From Aedes albopictus (Eukaryota; Arthropoda; Insecta; Diptera; Culicidae), in contig NC_085138.1 of NCBI RefSeq assembly GCF_035046485.1, positions 446,005,204 to 446,069,203 of the forward strand: a stretch of 64,000 nt of DNA, written 5' to 3'. Of this stretch, positions 12,001-22,599 are shown piece after piece; the first letter of the stretch is position 1; each line of letters opens with the position of its first letter. A model generated the notes under the pieces. The model made no database searches, was not told the DNA's origin, and saw only the letters and a list, made by a program, of their open reading frames with translations. Made by a program: the position numbers and the translations under genes.

Positions 12001-15000
12001 AATTCCCGAAGAAAACCCTGAAGCAATTCCTGAAGGAATCCCTGAAGGCATTACAGGATTAATCCCTGGAAGAACTCCCGGATGAATCTCTCGAGGGATT
12101 GCAGGAGTAATTCCCGGAGGAATCCCATTAGAATCTCCCAGAGGAATCCCTGAAGATAGTCCCTATGAAATCTCTAAAAGAATTCCCGATGGAATCTCTG
12201 AAGGAATTGCTGATGGAAACTCTGAAGGCATTCCCGATGGATTTTCTGAAGGAATTCCTGATGGAGTCTCTGATGGAATTTCCGAAAGAATCCTGGAAAA
12301 AAATCCCGTTTGAATCACTGGAGAAATTCCTGAAGGGATTCCCAAAGGAATCCTTAGAGGAATGTCTGGAGAAATGCCAAAATGGAATGAATTCGGAGGA
12401 ATCTCAAAAGGAATGAACGAAACAATCCCTGAAGGAACTCGCGAAGGAATCTCTGAAGGATTTCCTGCAAGAATTATTGAAAAAATACCTGGAGAAATTC
12501 CAGGAAGAATCTGCAAGAACTCCAGTAGAAATCCCTGAATAAATTTGCGGAGAAATCCCAGGCGGAGTCCTAGGGTGAATTCTTGGAGGAATTCCCTAAG
12601 AACCCCTGGAGTAATTCCTGAAAGAATCCCTGAAGGAATTTCGGGATTAATCTGTGGAAGAACCCCGGATGAATTGCACAAGGGATTCCCGGAGTAACTC
12701 CCGGAAGAATCCCATTGAATTCCCGGAGTAACTCTCGAAGGAATCCCATTGAAATCTCCCAAAGGAATCCCTGAAGATATTTTCTATGAAACCTTTATAA
12801 GAATTCTCGATGGAATCTCTGAAGGAACTGCTTATGGAAGCTCTGAAGGCATTCCCGATGGATTCTCTGAAGGAATTCCTGATGGAATTTCCGAAGGAAT
12901 CCTGAAAAAAAAAATCCCATTTGAATCACTGAAGAAATTCCTAAAGGGATTCCTAAAGGAATCCCTGGAGGAATTTCTGGAGAAATGCCATAATGGAATA
13001 AATTCGGAGGAATCTCTAAAGGTATTAACGGAACAATCTCTGAAGGAACTCCCGGAGGAATCTGTGATGGAATTCCTTGAGATATCTCTGAAAGATTTCC
13101 CGGAAGAATTATTGAAAAAATCCCTGGAGAAATTCCAGGAAGAATCTGCAGAAACTCCAGTAGAAATCCTGGAGGAATTTCCAGAGAAATCTCTGTCGGA
13201 ATTCCAGTAGGAATTTCCGATGGAATCCCCAGAGCAACGCCTAAAGGAATTCCTGTAGCAATTTCAGGAATAATTTCTCGAAGTACCCCCGAGGGATTGC
13301 AGGAGGGATTCCCGGAGGAATCCCATTAGAATATCCCAGAGGAATCCCTGAAGAAATTCTCTATGAAATCTCTACAAGAATTCCCGATGGAATCTCTGAT
13401 GGAATTTCCGAATACCTGGAGAAATTCCAGGAAGAATCTACAGGAACTTCAGTAGAAATCCCTGAAAGAATTTCCGGAGAAATCCCAGGCGGAATTCTAG
13501 GGGGAATTCCCGAAGAACCCCTGGAGCAATTCTTGAAGGAATCCCTGAAGGAATTTCAGGATTAATTCCTGGAAGAACCCCCGGATGAATCTCTCGAGGG
13601 ATTGTAGCATGGATTTCCGGAGTAATCCCTGGAGGAATCTGATTGGAATCTCCCAGAGGAATCCCTGAAGATATTCCCTATGAAATCCCTAAAAGAATTC
13701 CCGATGGAATCTCTGAAGGAATTGCTGATGGAAGTTCCGAAGGAATCCTGAAAAAAAAAATCCCGTTTGAATCACTGGAGAAATTCCTGAAGGGATTCCC
13801 AAAGGAATCCTTGGAGGAATTTCTGGAGAAATGCCATAATGGAATGGATTCGGAGGAATCTCTAAAGGGATGAACGAAACAATCTCTGAAGGAATTACTG
13901 GAGATATTTCTGAAAGATTTCTGGAATAATTATTGAAAAAATACCTGGAAAAGTTCCAGGAAGAATCTGCAGGAACTCCAGTAGAAGTCCCTGGAGGAAT
14001 TTCCGGAGAAATCGCTGGTGGAATTCTTGGAGGAATTCTTGAAGAAACCCCTGGAGCAACTGAATGAATCCCTGAAGGAATTACAGGTATAATCCCTAGA
14101 AGAACTCCCGGATGAATCTCTCGAGGGATTGCAGGAGTTATTCCCGGAGGCATCCAATTAGAATCTCCCAGGGAATCCCTAAATGAATCCCCGATGGAAT
14201 CGCTGAATTAGCTCCCGACGAAATCTCTGCAAAAATTGCTGATCGAATCTTTGAAGAAAGATTTTCCAAAGGAATACTCGAATGAATTTCTGGAGGAAAT
14301 CCAGAAGAAATCTCTGGATAAACTTCCATAAGAATACCAGAAGAAACTCCCAATGGAATCCCTGAAGGAATTCTCAATGAAATCTCTGGTGGAATTTGTA
14401 ATAGAATCCCAGGTGAAATTTCCGATAGCATAGCTCAAGAACTGCCGAAGGAAGAAACTCCCTATGGAATCTCCGATGAAATCTCTGAAGGAATTCTTGA
14501 TGGAACTTTCCGAAGGAACCCCTGAAAATATTCTCTTGAGAAATCCGTGAAGGATTTCAGAAGGAATTTCTGTGAAAATTCCCGGAGGAATCTCTGACGG
14601 AATGCCTGGCGGAGTCTCTGATGGAATTCCTGGAGATGTCTCTGAACAAATTCATAAAGGAATCCCTGATGGGATTCCCGGAGGAATTCCTGGAGATATA
14701 TTTGGAAAAAGCTCTGAAGAATTTCCTCAGGGAATTCCTCGAGGAAGCCTTGGATGAACTTCTAGAGAAACCCCTAAAGTAATTCTCAAAGGAACTCTTG
14801 GAAGAATTCCTGGCGGACTCTCTGATAGAATTCCCATATGAATCCCTGGAAGAATTTCTGATGGAACCTCTTGAAGTTCTGAAAGAGTTCCCAAAAGGAT
14901 TCTCTTAAGAAATTTCCGATGGAATCTCTGATGGCATTCCCATGGCATTTAAGAAATTCCGGAGGAAATCCTGTGGAAATTCCCGGAAGAATCTCTCAAG

Positions 15001-15850
15001 GAATTCCTGGAGATGCCTCTGAACAAATTCGTAAAGGAATCTCTGATGGAATTTCCGGAGGAATCCCTGGAGGAATTCCCGGAGATATCTTTGGAGAAAG
15101 CTCTGAAGAATTTCCCCAGGGAATTTCTGGAGGAGTCCTTGGATGAACTTCCAGAGAAATCCCTAAAGTAATTCTCAAAGGAACTATTGGAAGAATTCCT
15201 GGTGGACTCCCTGATAGAATTCCCATATGAATCCCTGGAAGAATTTCCGTTGGAATCTCTGATGGCATTCCCAAGGCATTTAAGAAATTCCGAAGGAATC
15301 CCTGTGGAACTTCCCGGAAGAATCTCTGAAGGAATTCTTGGAGGAATCTCTGATAGAATTCCTGGAGATGTCTCTGAAGAAATTCATAAAGGAATCTCTG
15401 ATGGAATTCCCCGAGGAATTCCCGGAGATATCTTTGGAGAAAGCTCTGAAGAATTCCCTCATGGAATTCCTGGAGGAATTCTTGGATGAACTTCTAGAGA
15501 AATCCCTAAAGTAACTCTTGGAACTCTTGGAAGAATTCCTGGTGGACTCCCTGATAGAATTCCCATTTGAGTCCCTGGAAGAATTTCCGATGGAACCTCT
15601 GGAATCTCTGATGGCATTCCCATGGCATTTAAGAAATTCCGAAGGAAAAATGGAAAAATTCCCGGGTGAATCTCTGAAGAAATCTCTGAAGGAATTTCCG
15701 GAGGAATTTTTAAAGGAATTCCTGGAAGAATCCCTAGAAGAATTCCCGGAGATATCTTTTGAGGAATTTTCAGAATTTTCCCAAGGAATTCCTTGAGGAA
15801 TTCTTGGATGAATTTCCAGAGAAATCCATAAAGTGATTCTCGAAGGTACC
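9008..15850. repeat. ~6.8-kb degenerate 12-bp satellite (GGAATTCCYGRA-type)
   Basis: Almost the whole interval is made of diverged 12-bp units alternating between forms like ggaattcccgaa and ggaatctctgaa. Because 12 is a multiple of three and the unit seldom contains a stop, long frames appear on both strands (up to 199 codons). They translate into monotonous Gly-Ile-Pro-Glu or Glu-Phe-Leu-rich strings. These are properties of the repeat, not genes. Two higher-order domains are visible: 9.8-14.1 kb, with a recurring ggattaatccctgg anchor, and 14.56-15.85 kb, with units of about 355-380 bp. GAATTC sites are very frequent, and the palindromic core GGAATTCC gives both strands similar words. Confidence 0.9.
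9921..10039. mobile_element. Palindromic MITE inserted in the satellite
   Basis: The ends are inverted copies of gtccataaactacgtRgac, and the 119-bp interior lacks the 12-bp satellite words on either side. The end sequence recalls a widespread insect palindromic repeat family, but I cannot confirm the family here. It interrupts the satellite and so post-dates that part of the array. Confidence 0.7.
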
Positions 15851-15931
15851 CTGGGAGAATGCCCGAAGCAATCCCTGGATTAATTGCCGGACGTACTGAA
15901 AGAATAACTTCTTCTGTACGGAAACCCACTT

Positions 15932-16291
15932 TTACTTCGTGTGTTCCTCAAATATGACCTCCTTGGGATGGTTTCGTAGTGCCTGCTTCATAATACCCCA
16001 GTATTTCTCGATGGCCGTTAGTTGCGGGGTATTGGTGAGATTCATGGCCTTGGGTTCTTGGGTACGAAAGTGACCCCGTTGGCTTCGTACCGCAGAACCC
16101 CAGAACAGCTTCTGAATGTAGTGGAATGAAACTTGACCTGGCCATAAGATCGTAGAGCTCACGAGCCGTTTGAACAGATGACGCAGACGCTTCTGCAGAC
16201 ACCACTTGTGGTAGATCTCCCCGTTTACAGGCCCGGTAGTCACGAACGGCGCATTCCGTTTACCACATGAGCAAAGCACTTGCAAAATCAT
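15932..16291 (-). pseudogene. Tc1/mariner-type transposase relic (C-terminal part)
   Basis: A 119-codon minus-strand frame contains a terminal block NTPQLTAIEKYWGIMKQALR that matches the third catalytic region of Tc1/mariner-family transposases (typically ...P..P.LNPIE..W). It is preceded by a stretch resembling the central catalytic region (FVTTGPVNGEIY, then a WPGQVSFHY segment). The acidic residue expected in that segment appears to be replaced, and nothing upstream supplies the DNA-binding half. It is a dead fragment abutting the satellite. The exact family (Tc1, DD37E or other) is not determined. Confidence 0.65.
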
Positions 16292-16440
16292 GTGTTTCTT
16301 GGCAAACTGAATGTTTTAGGTGTGATCGTAGCATGCCGCGCAAAATTCAAATTCAAATTGATTGCCATTAGCAACACGTTTTTGATCACAGCAACCTGCG
16401 CGTTGCCCGAGCCTAATTCGGTCTCTTTCGTGGTGAACGC

Positions 16441-16985
16441 CTAGGATAGGATGCGTCACGTAGTCAGCCGATTTGAGACCATTTTGCTGTCAAACGGAGA
16501 CCGGTGATTGGTCGAAATTGCTATCCGTTTGCTGCGATCAAATCGCTTTGTTATTGGTTTGGCCGTGTTGCTAGTTTGAAGGTTTAGCATATGATACCAA
16601 TACTTAAAATCACTGTATTTTTCTATTCAAGTTTTATCGACTTAAAAATGTCAGCTTTCAAATGTAAATCAACCTAAAGTGGCTCTTATATCTGAACATT
16701 GATAAATATCATTGTTTTGGTGCAAAATCAATTGATTGTTTGATATATTTCACTATAAATGAAATAACGCTACGTTTGAAATAAATTTTACTTGCAAGTG
16801 ATGCTATTCCAATTGCAACTAATGATTTAAATTGCGAAATATGCATCCAAATTTCAATCGTTAAATTTAAATCGTTTGAAAGATTCGGAATAAAGAAAAG
16901 TGGCAGCACTGGATTTCCATCGTCGATGAAATCGAACGAAAATATAACAAGGCAGGCGAATTTCTGTTGTCACATCGTATCCTAG
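16441..16985. mobile_element. 545-bp MITE with 8-bp target duplication (hAT-like), copy 1
   Basis: The ends are inverted: CTAGGATAGGATG on the left and CTAGGATACGATG on the right read inward. The 8 bp GTGAACGC lies directly outside both ends (16433-16440 and 16986-16993). The interior is AT-rich with no open frame worth calling. A diverged, left-truncated copy in the same orientation is at 20956-21341. Confidence 0.8.
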
Positions 16986-17154
16986 GTGAACGCTAGTGAA
17001 GTGTAGACGCTATCAAATTAGCTCGTATGTTAATTTGCCTTAACCACGATTTTTCACTGTTTCGGCTGATTTGGAAACACAACAGAAAGTTTCTGCTTTT
17101 TTGGTTCCTCCGGAGCATCAAACTTGTGCTGGACGGTCCTAGCTTTACGTTACA

Positions 17155-17480
17155 AAAGACATGCTGTTTAATGCTAGGTATGGACTACAAACGAAATCGC
17201 TCAAGTAATTTCCGTTTAGTGTATTCTTTTTCCTTGACCGAAATGGTCAAGAGATTTAACACAGCAAGATTCATTTAATTTGACGTTGCTTTTCAGCTCC
17301 GTACTGGGGTAAAGAAAAATCTAACACTTGCTCTTATCTTGTGCGATTTTTTGCCTGAATTTTCCACGCATCGAGGTAGGCCAAGAAATGTCAAATCTCT
17401 CACAGTATACTTGCCCCACATCAAGGCTATACTGATTGGACTGAGTTCTACGTTCCGGAAACTCTCTCTCTCCATCACAC
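17155..17480 (+). repeat. Dispersed repeat family M, copy B
   Basis: This is the reverse-orientation counterpart of 4590-4860. The order is aaatcgctcaagtaatttcc, then ccttgaccgaaatggtcaag, then a cctgaattttccacgcatc region, then ggccaagaaatgtcaa. The copies are about as diverged from each other as expected for old MITEs. Confidence 0.55.
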
Positions 17481-19341
17481 ATAAACACACTTGAACAAAA
17501 GAACGTGTCTTTTTGTTGCATTTAACTAAATACTTGCTTTTTATCTACCGACCCCCTCTCGATTAGAACCAGAATCGCCTTCACCGTCGTATAATATGTA
17601 TAATTGAGCCCCTACAAAGGAAGGAAAGAAAACTTAGTTAGAGTTAACTTTTAGATCGTACTGCACATTGACACACTCCTTTTCTAGATGTGCAAATAAA
17701 ACACGTTGAGTAAAAACGCTAGATTTACGAGGATTCGAACTAATATGAATACGAATACGTTGACATCATTTGGTCGTCACTATTTTCCGTTTCTGTTGAT
17801 ATTTGAAAGTAAGAAGTTTATACTAGATTAACCTTTAGCTGTATTTATACGTTGCACGGTTTGTCATGCGTTTGCGTCCGGTGGGTTTATTGGTTTGCTA
17901 AGCAAAACTTATACCAAGCGTCAGGTATGGTGCGCGCTCAGAGGGTTCGATCGATGAAAACCCAGAAGAATGACAGCATCTTCTGTCCTTACGTATTGTG
18001 TATTATACCAACTGTTATAATTACGCACAAGGAAAGGGTAATGCTTCTTAAGATCTTATCGGAGACGACGTTAGCAACAAGTAACACGATTTTAATCACA
18101 ACAAATGCCATGCATGTGTTCAGAACGGTATTCCCCCATATATATGTAAGAACGAAAGTAAACCAAACCATTACACAGATAAAAACCACAAATGAAAGCC
18201 AGAGCTGAACAGAGAATGAACGACAGCAGGAGCAAGAAGAATAAGAACAATCAATTGAAAAAACAAACTGCAGCGAATTTCCCTGCCGCAACATCACAAA
18301 ATGGATACGCCCCGGCAAAAAGCAAGCCCACCGTCAGAGCGCAACCAATAGAAACTACTTTGAACGAAAATCAAACGCCTACTAGGTTCCTTCTCTCACT
18401 TCGTATCAAAATCAGTCAAGTCTGAGAGTATCTCTAATACTATCATTACAAACTGAACGTGCATATTAGGTAACGAACCGTCATCGCCATTTATCAGTAA
18501 AGAAAACTCATCACCAAAAAAAAAATAACCAAACTGATCTCCATCCTCTTCTCTTTCTTTCGCTCACACAAACTCCCCTACATCCCAAAATCCTCTTAAG
18601 TGAAACACAAAGTTCCTTACTTCTTTGATCTATTTTCCCCCCAAAGTTGAAAACTATTTACCTAACATGCAAATCTCCCCGTTTAACCGATGAGGGAACA
18701 TGAGAGGTGAAAACCAACAATTAGTTTCGAATTAATATATATTTCAAGTGAGTTTGATGCTAAGAAATAGTGACCTACCTTAGTGTATAAATGAAAAGAG
18801 AAAAAAAAACAAATGTTATTTATTTTAAATAGTTGTTACATAACAAATGAGAAACGATTTTTTTACGATAATTGTTTCATTGATTCTTGTCGTAATATTT
18901 CACAGAAGCTACAAAATTACTCGAGATTAATAGGAAAAGAAACCGACGTGAAGAGGAAGAGAAAGCAACACTGAAAAAGAGTATTAACTTTTAGTTTAAA
19001 TGAGAAAACCCAACAAAAGAAACTTATTGAAGAAAAGAAAAAACCTAAAGAAAAAAGTAACTAAAAAGCCTTGAAATTCATTCTATCAATGTTATTTCAG
19101 TGAAGAGGGACAGCAAATGAAGGGAAGCAGAGCAGAAGAAGAACCATAAACTTGTATAGTAAACTAGTCGTAATGAGAAAAAAAATATTGCAAAAAAAAC
19201 AACAGAAAGTTACATGAGATTAAACGAAAACTAATTTAAAAAATCCGAAAATGAGCGTGCGTCGAACGGCACCGTGTTAGAAAAAAAATACTAAAAACAA
19301 ACCAAAACAAAAGAAAGTGGTAATGATCAGATCAGAGAACA

Positions 19342-19343
<2 letters not shown>

Positions 19344-19373
<30 letters not shown>
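19344..19373. repeat. (CA)n microsatellite
   Basis: A run of about 14 CA dinucleotides, seen directly. Confidence 0.9.
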
Positions 19374-19375
<2 letters not shown>

Positions 19376-19627
19376 GAACACAAGCGTAGAAGAAGAAACA
19401 TAGTTTTCGAACCATTTCATTTCCTTTTAAGAAGAGAAGAAGAACAACACACAAGAACAAATAAACAAGAAAAAAAGTCAAACAAAAAAAAAAACAAATG
19501 AGAAGAGGAAAAATCGAACTAGGAAAAGAATTTTGATTTTATTGTACATTGTTATTAATTATTGAATTAAATCATAGATATATTACATAAAAAAGAGAAA
19601 ATGGAAAAATACACAAAAAAATTAAAA

Positions 19628-19633
19628 AATAAA
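19628..19633 (+). terminator. Candidate poly(A) signal
   Basis: AATAAA followed within 20-40 bases by a GT/T-rich downstream element, at the end of a 2-kb A-rich block. Confidence 0.5.
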
Positions 19634-19689
19634 ACGGGTCTATCTGTGGAGTTGTTTTATTTGCGTGTTGGATTATTTTTGGTTCGCCA

Positions 19690-20356
19690 GTGGTATTTTG
19701 GCGTTGGTATGCTTCGGAGCCCGCCAGCTCGAGATTACGTTATTTGAAAGAACAATCCTTGAATGACAATCCGTAAACGAAACAAAAAAACTTCCATCAT
19801 ACGATGTTTAGTGTTTTCCCTCTTATGATTCTTCGTTGCCTTTTGATATTATAGATGGATGTTTATAATTATCTTTTCAATAAAAAGCATTTTGAGTTTT
19901 AATGAAATTTCAGGCCCTGAAAGACTAATGGAAAATAGTTTTCGACATTGATTTTCTCGATGCTTAATGCGATAAATATGTACATACTGCTTGAGATTTC
20001 ACATCTAAACAATCTATTGTGACGGCCCGTTAGATTGAGTTGAACGGTACACACCGTATAAGCGTCCTAGCTGCCTTGTGCGTTGTGTCACGGTCGCCAT
20101 GTCATGTTCCAGAGAAAATAATTGTCAGACAAAAGAAACACAAAACTAGCAACAAAGACGGCTTCATCCCAACTGGTGGTAACAGATAATGCCATGATCT
20201 CTTCTTGGAGACAAAACGAAAGCTAAATTTGTTGCGTACTTTTCAACTCGTGAATAGTCGATTATTACTAAACCAAAATCGAAACTGTTTGAGGGTAGAT
20301 CTTCAACAGCGTTGTAGTGTTTACCGACTCGAAATTATCGCTCGAAAATCGCAAAG
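19690..20356. other. Unassigned spacer
   Basis: No gene is visible. A short phrase tcacggtcgccatg at about 20087 recurs near 23195, with a weaker version near 20645, hinting at fragments of a small dispersed repeat. Confidence 0.3.
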
Positions 20357-20630
20357 CAAGGCTTCTTCTTCTTCTTATTTACGGCACTACATCCCCACTG
20401 GGGCTTGGTCTGCCTCGCTTCAACTTCCACTTCCACAGTTATTAATTAAAGGCCTTTCTTTGCCTGCCATTGCATGAATTTGTATATTGTGATGCAAGTA
20501 AAATGATACACTATGCCTAGGGAGCCAAGAAAATTTTCCCGAGCGGAACGGAAATCGAACCCGCCGTCTCCGGATTGGCGATTCATAGCCTTAACCACTA
20601 GGGACTAGGCTAACTGGAGACCCCTAACTT
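20357..20630 (-). mobile_element. tRNA-derived SINE (Feilai-related subfamily), minus strand
   Basis: Read on the minus strand, the element starts with a tRNA-like head: an A-box-like region near gttaaggctatg and a B-box GGGTTCGATT-type word (here slightly altered). A body ending in a compara- tive block (tggggatgtagtgcc) and a short AAGAAG tail follow. The same subfamily is intact at 60855-61119. A small duplication (ccactagggactaggctaa) disturbs the head. Non-coding; transcribed, if at all, by RNA polymerase III. Confidence 0.75.
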
Positions 20631-20718
20631 CTCCCTATACGTTTCGTCACGATCGCAGTGTTATGTTGATAGAGTTCTTACGATTAGGCTGAACATCAGT
20701 CTGTTCCATCGAAAATTT

Positions 20719-20955
20719 TCCTCTCTCCTCTTCTTGGCGTAACGTCCTCACTGGGGTTATGCCTGCTTCTAAACAAAGTTATTAACTGAAAGATTCCTCT
20801 GCCAATGACTATTTTGCATGTGTATATTGTGCGGCAGGCACGAAGATACTCTTTATCTGAGGGAATCAAGGAAATTTCCTTTACGAAAGGTTTCTGGATC
20901 ATCTGGGAATCAAACTCGCCACCATCAACATGGTCATGCAAAATAATCACGCGTT
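20719..20955 (-). mobile_element. Feilai-type SINE, minus strand, degraded
   Basis: It shares with 43419-43699 (in inverse) the blocks cgtcctcactgggg, gccaatgactattttgcat, gcaggcacgaagatactct and aaggaaatttcctttacgaaagg. The tRNA-like head is mutated. It abuts, and probably truncated, the second copy of the 545-bp MITE. Confidence 0.7.
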
Positions 20956-21341
20956 GAGACCACTTTGCTGTCAAATGGAGATCAGTCGAAATTGATATCC
21001 GTTTACTGCGATGTTGCATTTGATACCAATATTCAAAATCTTTGCTTTTAAATTTAAACTTTATCGCCTCATTGTTTGAATATTGACAAAAACCATTGAT
21101 TTCCTACAAAATCAATTTAATTTTTGATATATTTTACCAGAAATTAAAGAACCTTGCGTTGACTATATACTATTTCAATTGCAAAATGTTTTTTTACGAT
21201 GCGAAACATGTGTTTAAATTTCAATCAATAAATTTGTTTTTTTTTAAGATTTGGAATAAAGTAAAGTGGTTGCACTGGATTTTGAATTCGAATGAAAAAA
21301 TAACAAGGCAGACAAATTTTAGTTGTCGCAGCCTATCCTAG
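20956..21341. mobile_element. 545-bp MITE, copy 2 (left-truncated)
   Basis: The sequence follows 16474-16985 in the same order (the gagaccactttgctgtcaaa, atttgataccaat and aaaatcaattt blocks, then taacaaggcagacaaatttt), ending in the shared terminus tatcctag. It is diverged throughout, and its left end is cut by the neighbouring SINE. Confidence 0.65.
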
Positions 21342-21375
21342 ATTAGGACAGAAATCCCAGATCGTTGTCCACGAT

Positions 21376-22389
21376 TGTAGTGTATATAGCGAAAGTCAAT
21401 GAAACTGTGTTTGAAATTTAATGAAAAACTTATTCGGTTCAAAGTTGTAAAATTATTTCAGTGCATTTGCCAACACTGATAGTCGACAGATTGGATTAAG
21501 ATTAATTTTTCAATTTATTTTGATGGAAGTTGGTTTATATTTGGATAGAAAATGGATTGCAATTAGATTGGATATGTATTGAAATTGGTTTGGATTTATA
21601 TTGGTTTAATTTGTATTTGACTTTAATGTGTTTGGATTGAAACTAGATTGGATTTGAGTTTGAGGTGGATTAGATTTATATTGTTTTTTTAAATTGGATT
21701 CAATTTGGACTAGGATTGGATTAGGTTTGCGGTTGAACTTAGATTGGATTTAGTTGGGAGAAGGTTTGAAATTGGTTCGGATTTTTGACTGAATTTAGAT
21801 TGGATGTGGATAAAATTGGGTTTTCATTTTGAATGCATTGAATTGGAATTGTGCAATTGGTTTGGATGTGGAATAAATTGGAATATAATTTTGATTGGAC
21901 TGGAAATGGAGTAAGTTTGGATCTTGGTTGCATTTGATTTGAATTTTGGATTGGATCCAGGCAGTACATGGGTTGAAAGTAAATGCGGACTGTTTTTCTA
22001 TTGGATTCCGATTGAATTTTCATTAATTTACTATAGAGAAGAAAACATACGGTAATGAAAAAGAGAATTGAATAAAAATAATTTGCATTCGATGAATTTT
22101 GGATAAAGTTTAAATGAGTTTAATTGATTTAAGGTTAATATTTAAGTGAATAAAATCTGGTTCAATTGATATTTGAATGGATTGGAAAATAAAAAAAAAA
22201 ATAAAATAAAAAATAATACTGTGCATGTAGTCTTTGTTGCATATAATTCCACAACAAGAGTAGAGGAGGGGAAGAATGTAGTGTATATAGCGAAAGTCAA
22301 TGAAACTGTGTTTGAAATTTAATGAAAAACTTATTCGGTTCAAAGTTGTAAAATTATTTCAGTGCATTTGCCAACACTGATAGTCGACA
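21376..22389. mobile_element. TRIM-like element with perfect 113-bp terminal direct repeats
   Basis: Positions 21376-21488 and 22277-22389 are identical over 113 bp by eye, beginning TGTAGTG and ending GTCGACA (TG...CA form). A purine tract (agagtagaggaggggaagaa) lies directly before the right repeat, where a polypurine tract would be. Just inside the left repeat is gattggattaag, a weak candidate primer-binding site. The 788-bp interior codes for nothing and consists largely of a degenerate GGATTGGATTT repeat. No matching 5-bp target duplication is evident (acgat left, tagcg right). A tandem duplication is the alternative. Confidence 0.6.
21489..22020. repeat. Degenerate GGATTGGATTT minisatellite
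   Basis: Words such as attggattt, ggtttggattt and gattggat recur with a period of roughly 10-13 bases across the interior of the TRIM-like element. Minus-strand frames over it (about 94 codons, Gln/Asn/Ser-rich) are by-products. Confidence 0.65.
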
Positions 22390-22426
22390 TAGCGAATCGG
22401 TGGAATGACAGATGCGCCGACAAAAG

Positions 22427-22587
22427 GGATTGATTGATGCACCAAGCGAAAAGAAGAAGAAGTTTTGACATCCAAGCGGTGTGCCGTCGATTAGATCCTC
22501 GTTGCTGATTGGTCGATGGATGTAAACGGTACACCGCTTGGATGTCAAAACTCTTCTTCTTACCGCTTGGTGCATCAATCAATTCCA
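22427..22587. repeat. Long hairpin / palindromic element
   Basis: The left arm (gattgattgatgcaccaagc... through cttttgacatccaagcgg) is matched inversely by the right arm (ccgcttggatgtcaaaactc... through gcttggtgcatcaatcaat). The arms are about 55-60 bp around a loop of about 45 bp. Likely a foldback MITE. Small open frames crossing it on both strands are artefacts of the symmetry. Confidence 0.7.
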
Positions 22588-22599
22588 ACGAAGCAAGCC

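Larger units (their letters stand above)
17560..19640 (+). other. A-rich UTR-like block ending at a poly(A) signal
   Basis: The plus strand is A-rich and T-poor, with repeated short A runs and no convincing coding frame. It closes with AATAAA at 19628-19633 followed by a T/G-rich tract (gttgttttatttgcgtgttgg), the arrangement expected of a cleavage/polyadenylation region. This makes a plus-strand 3' untranslated region the most economical reading. Frames of 77-118 codons around 17850-18425 lack domains and are left uncalled. Confidence 0.4.

Noticed and set aside
9008..15850. Long frames up to 199 codons on both strands, looking like collagen- or elastin-like repeat proteins
   Set aside because: They follow from a stop-poor 12-bp repeat. 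Frames exist on both strands and several phases at once, start at arbitrary Met codons and lack splice or promoter signals.
9008..15850. CRISPR-like repeat-spacer array
   Set aside because: No constant repeat with unique spacers; units are contiguous and diverged, in a eukaryotic context.
21376..22389. Simple assembly duplication
   Set aside because: The repeats have TG...CA ends and a purine tract just before the right copy, which fits an LTR-type element better; still not excluded.
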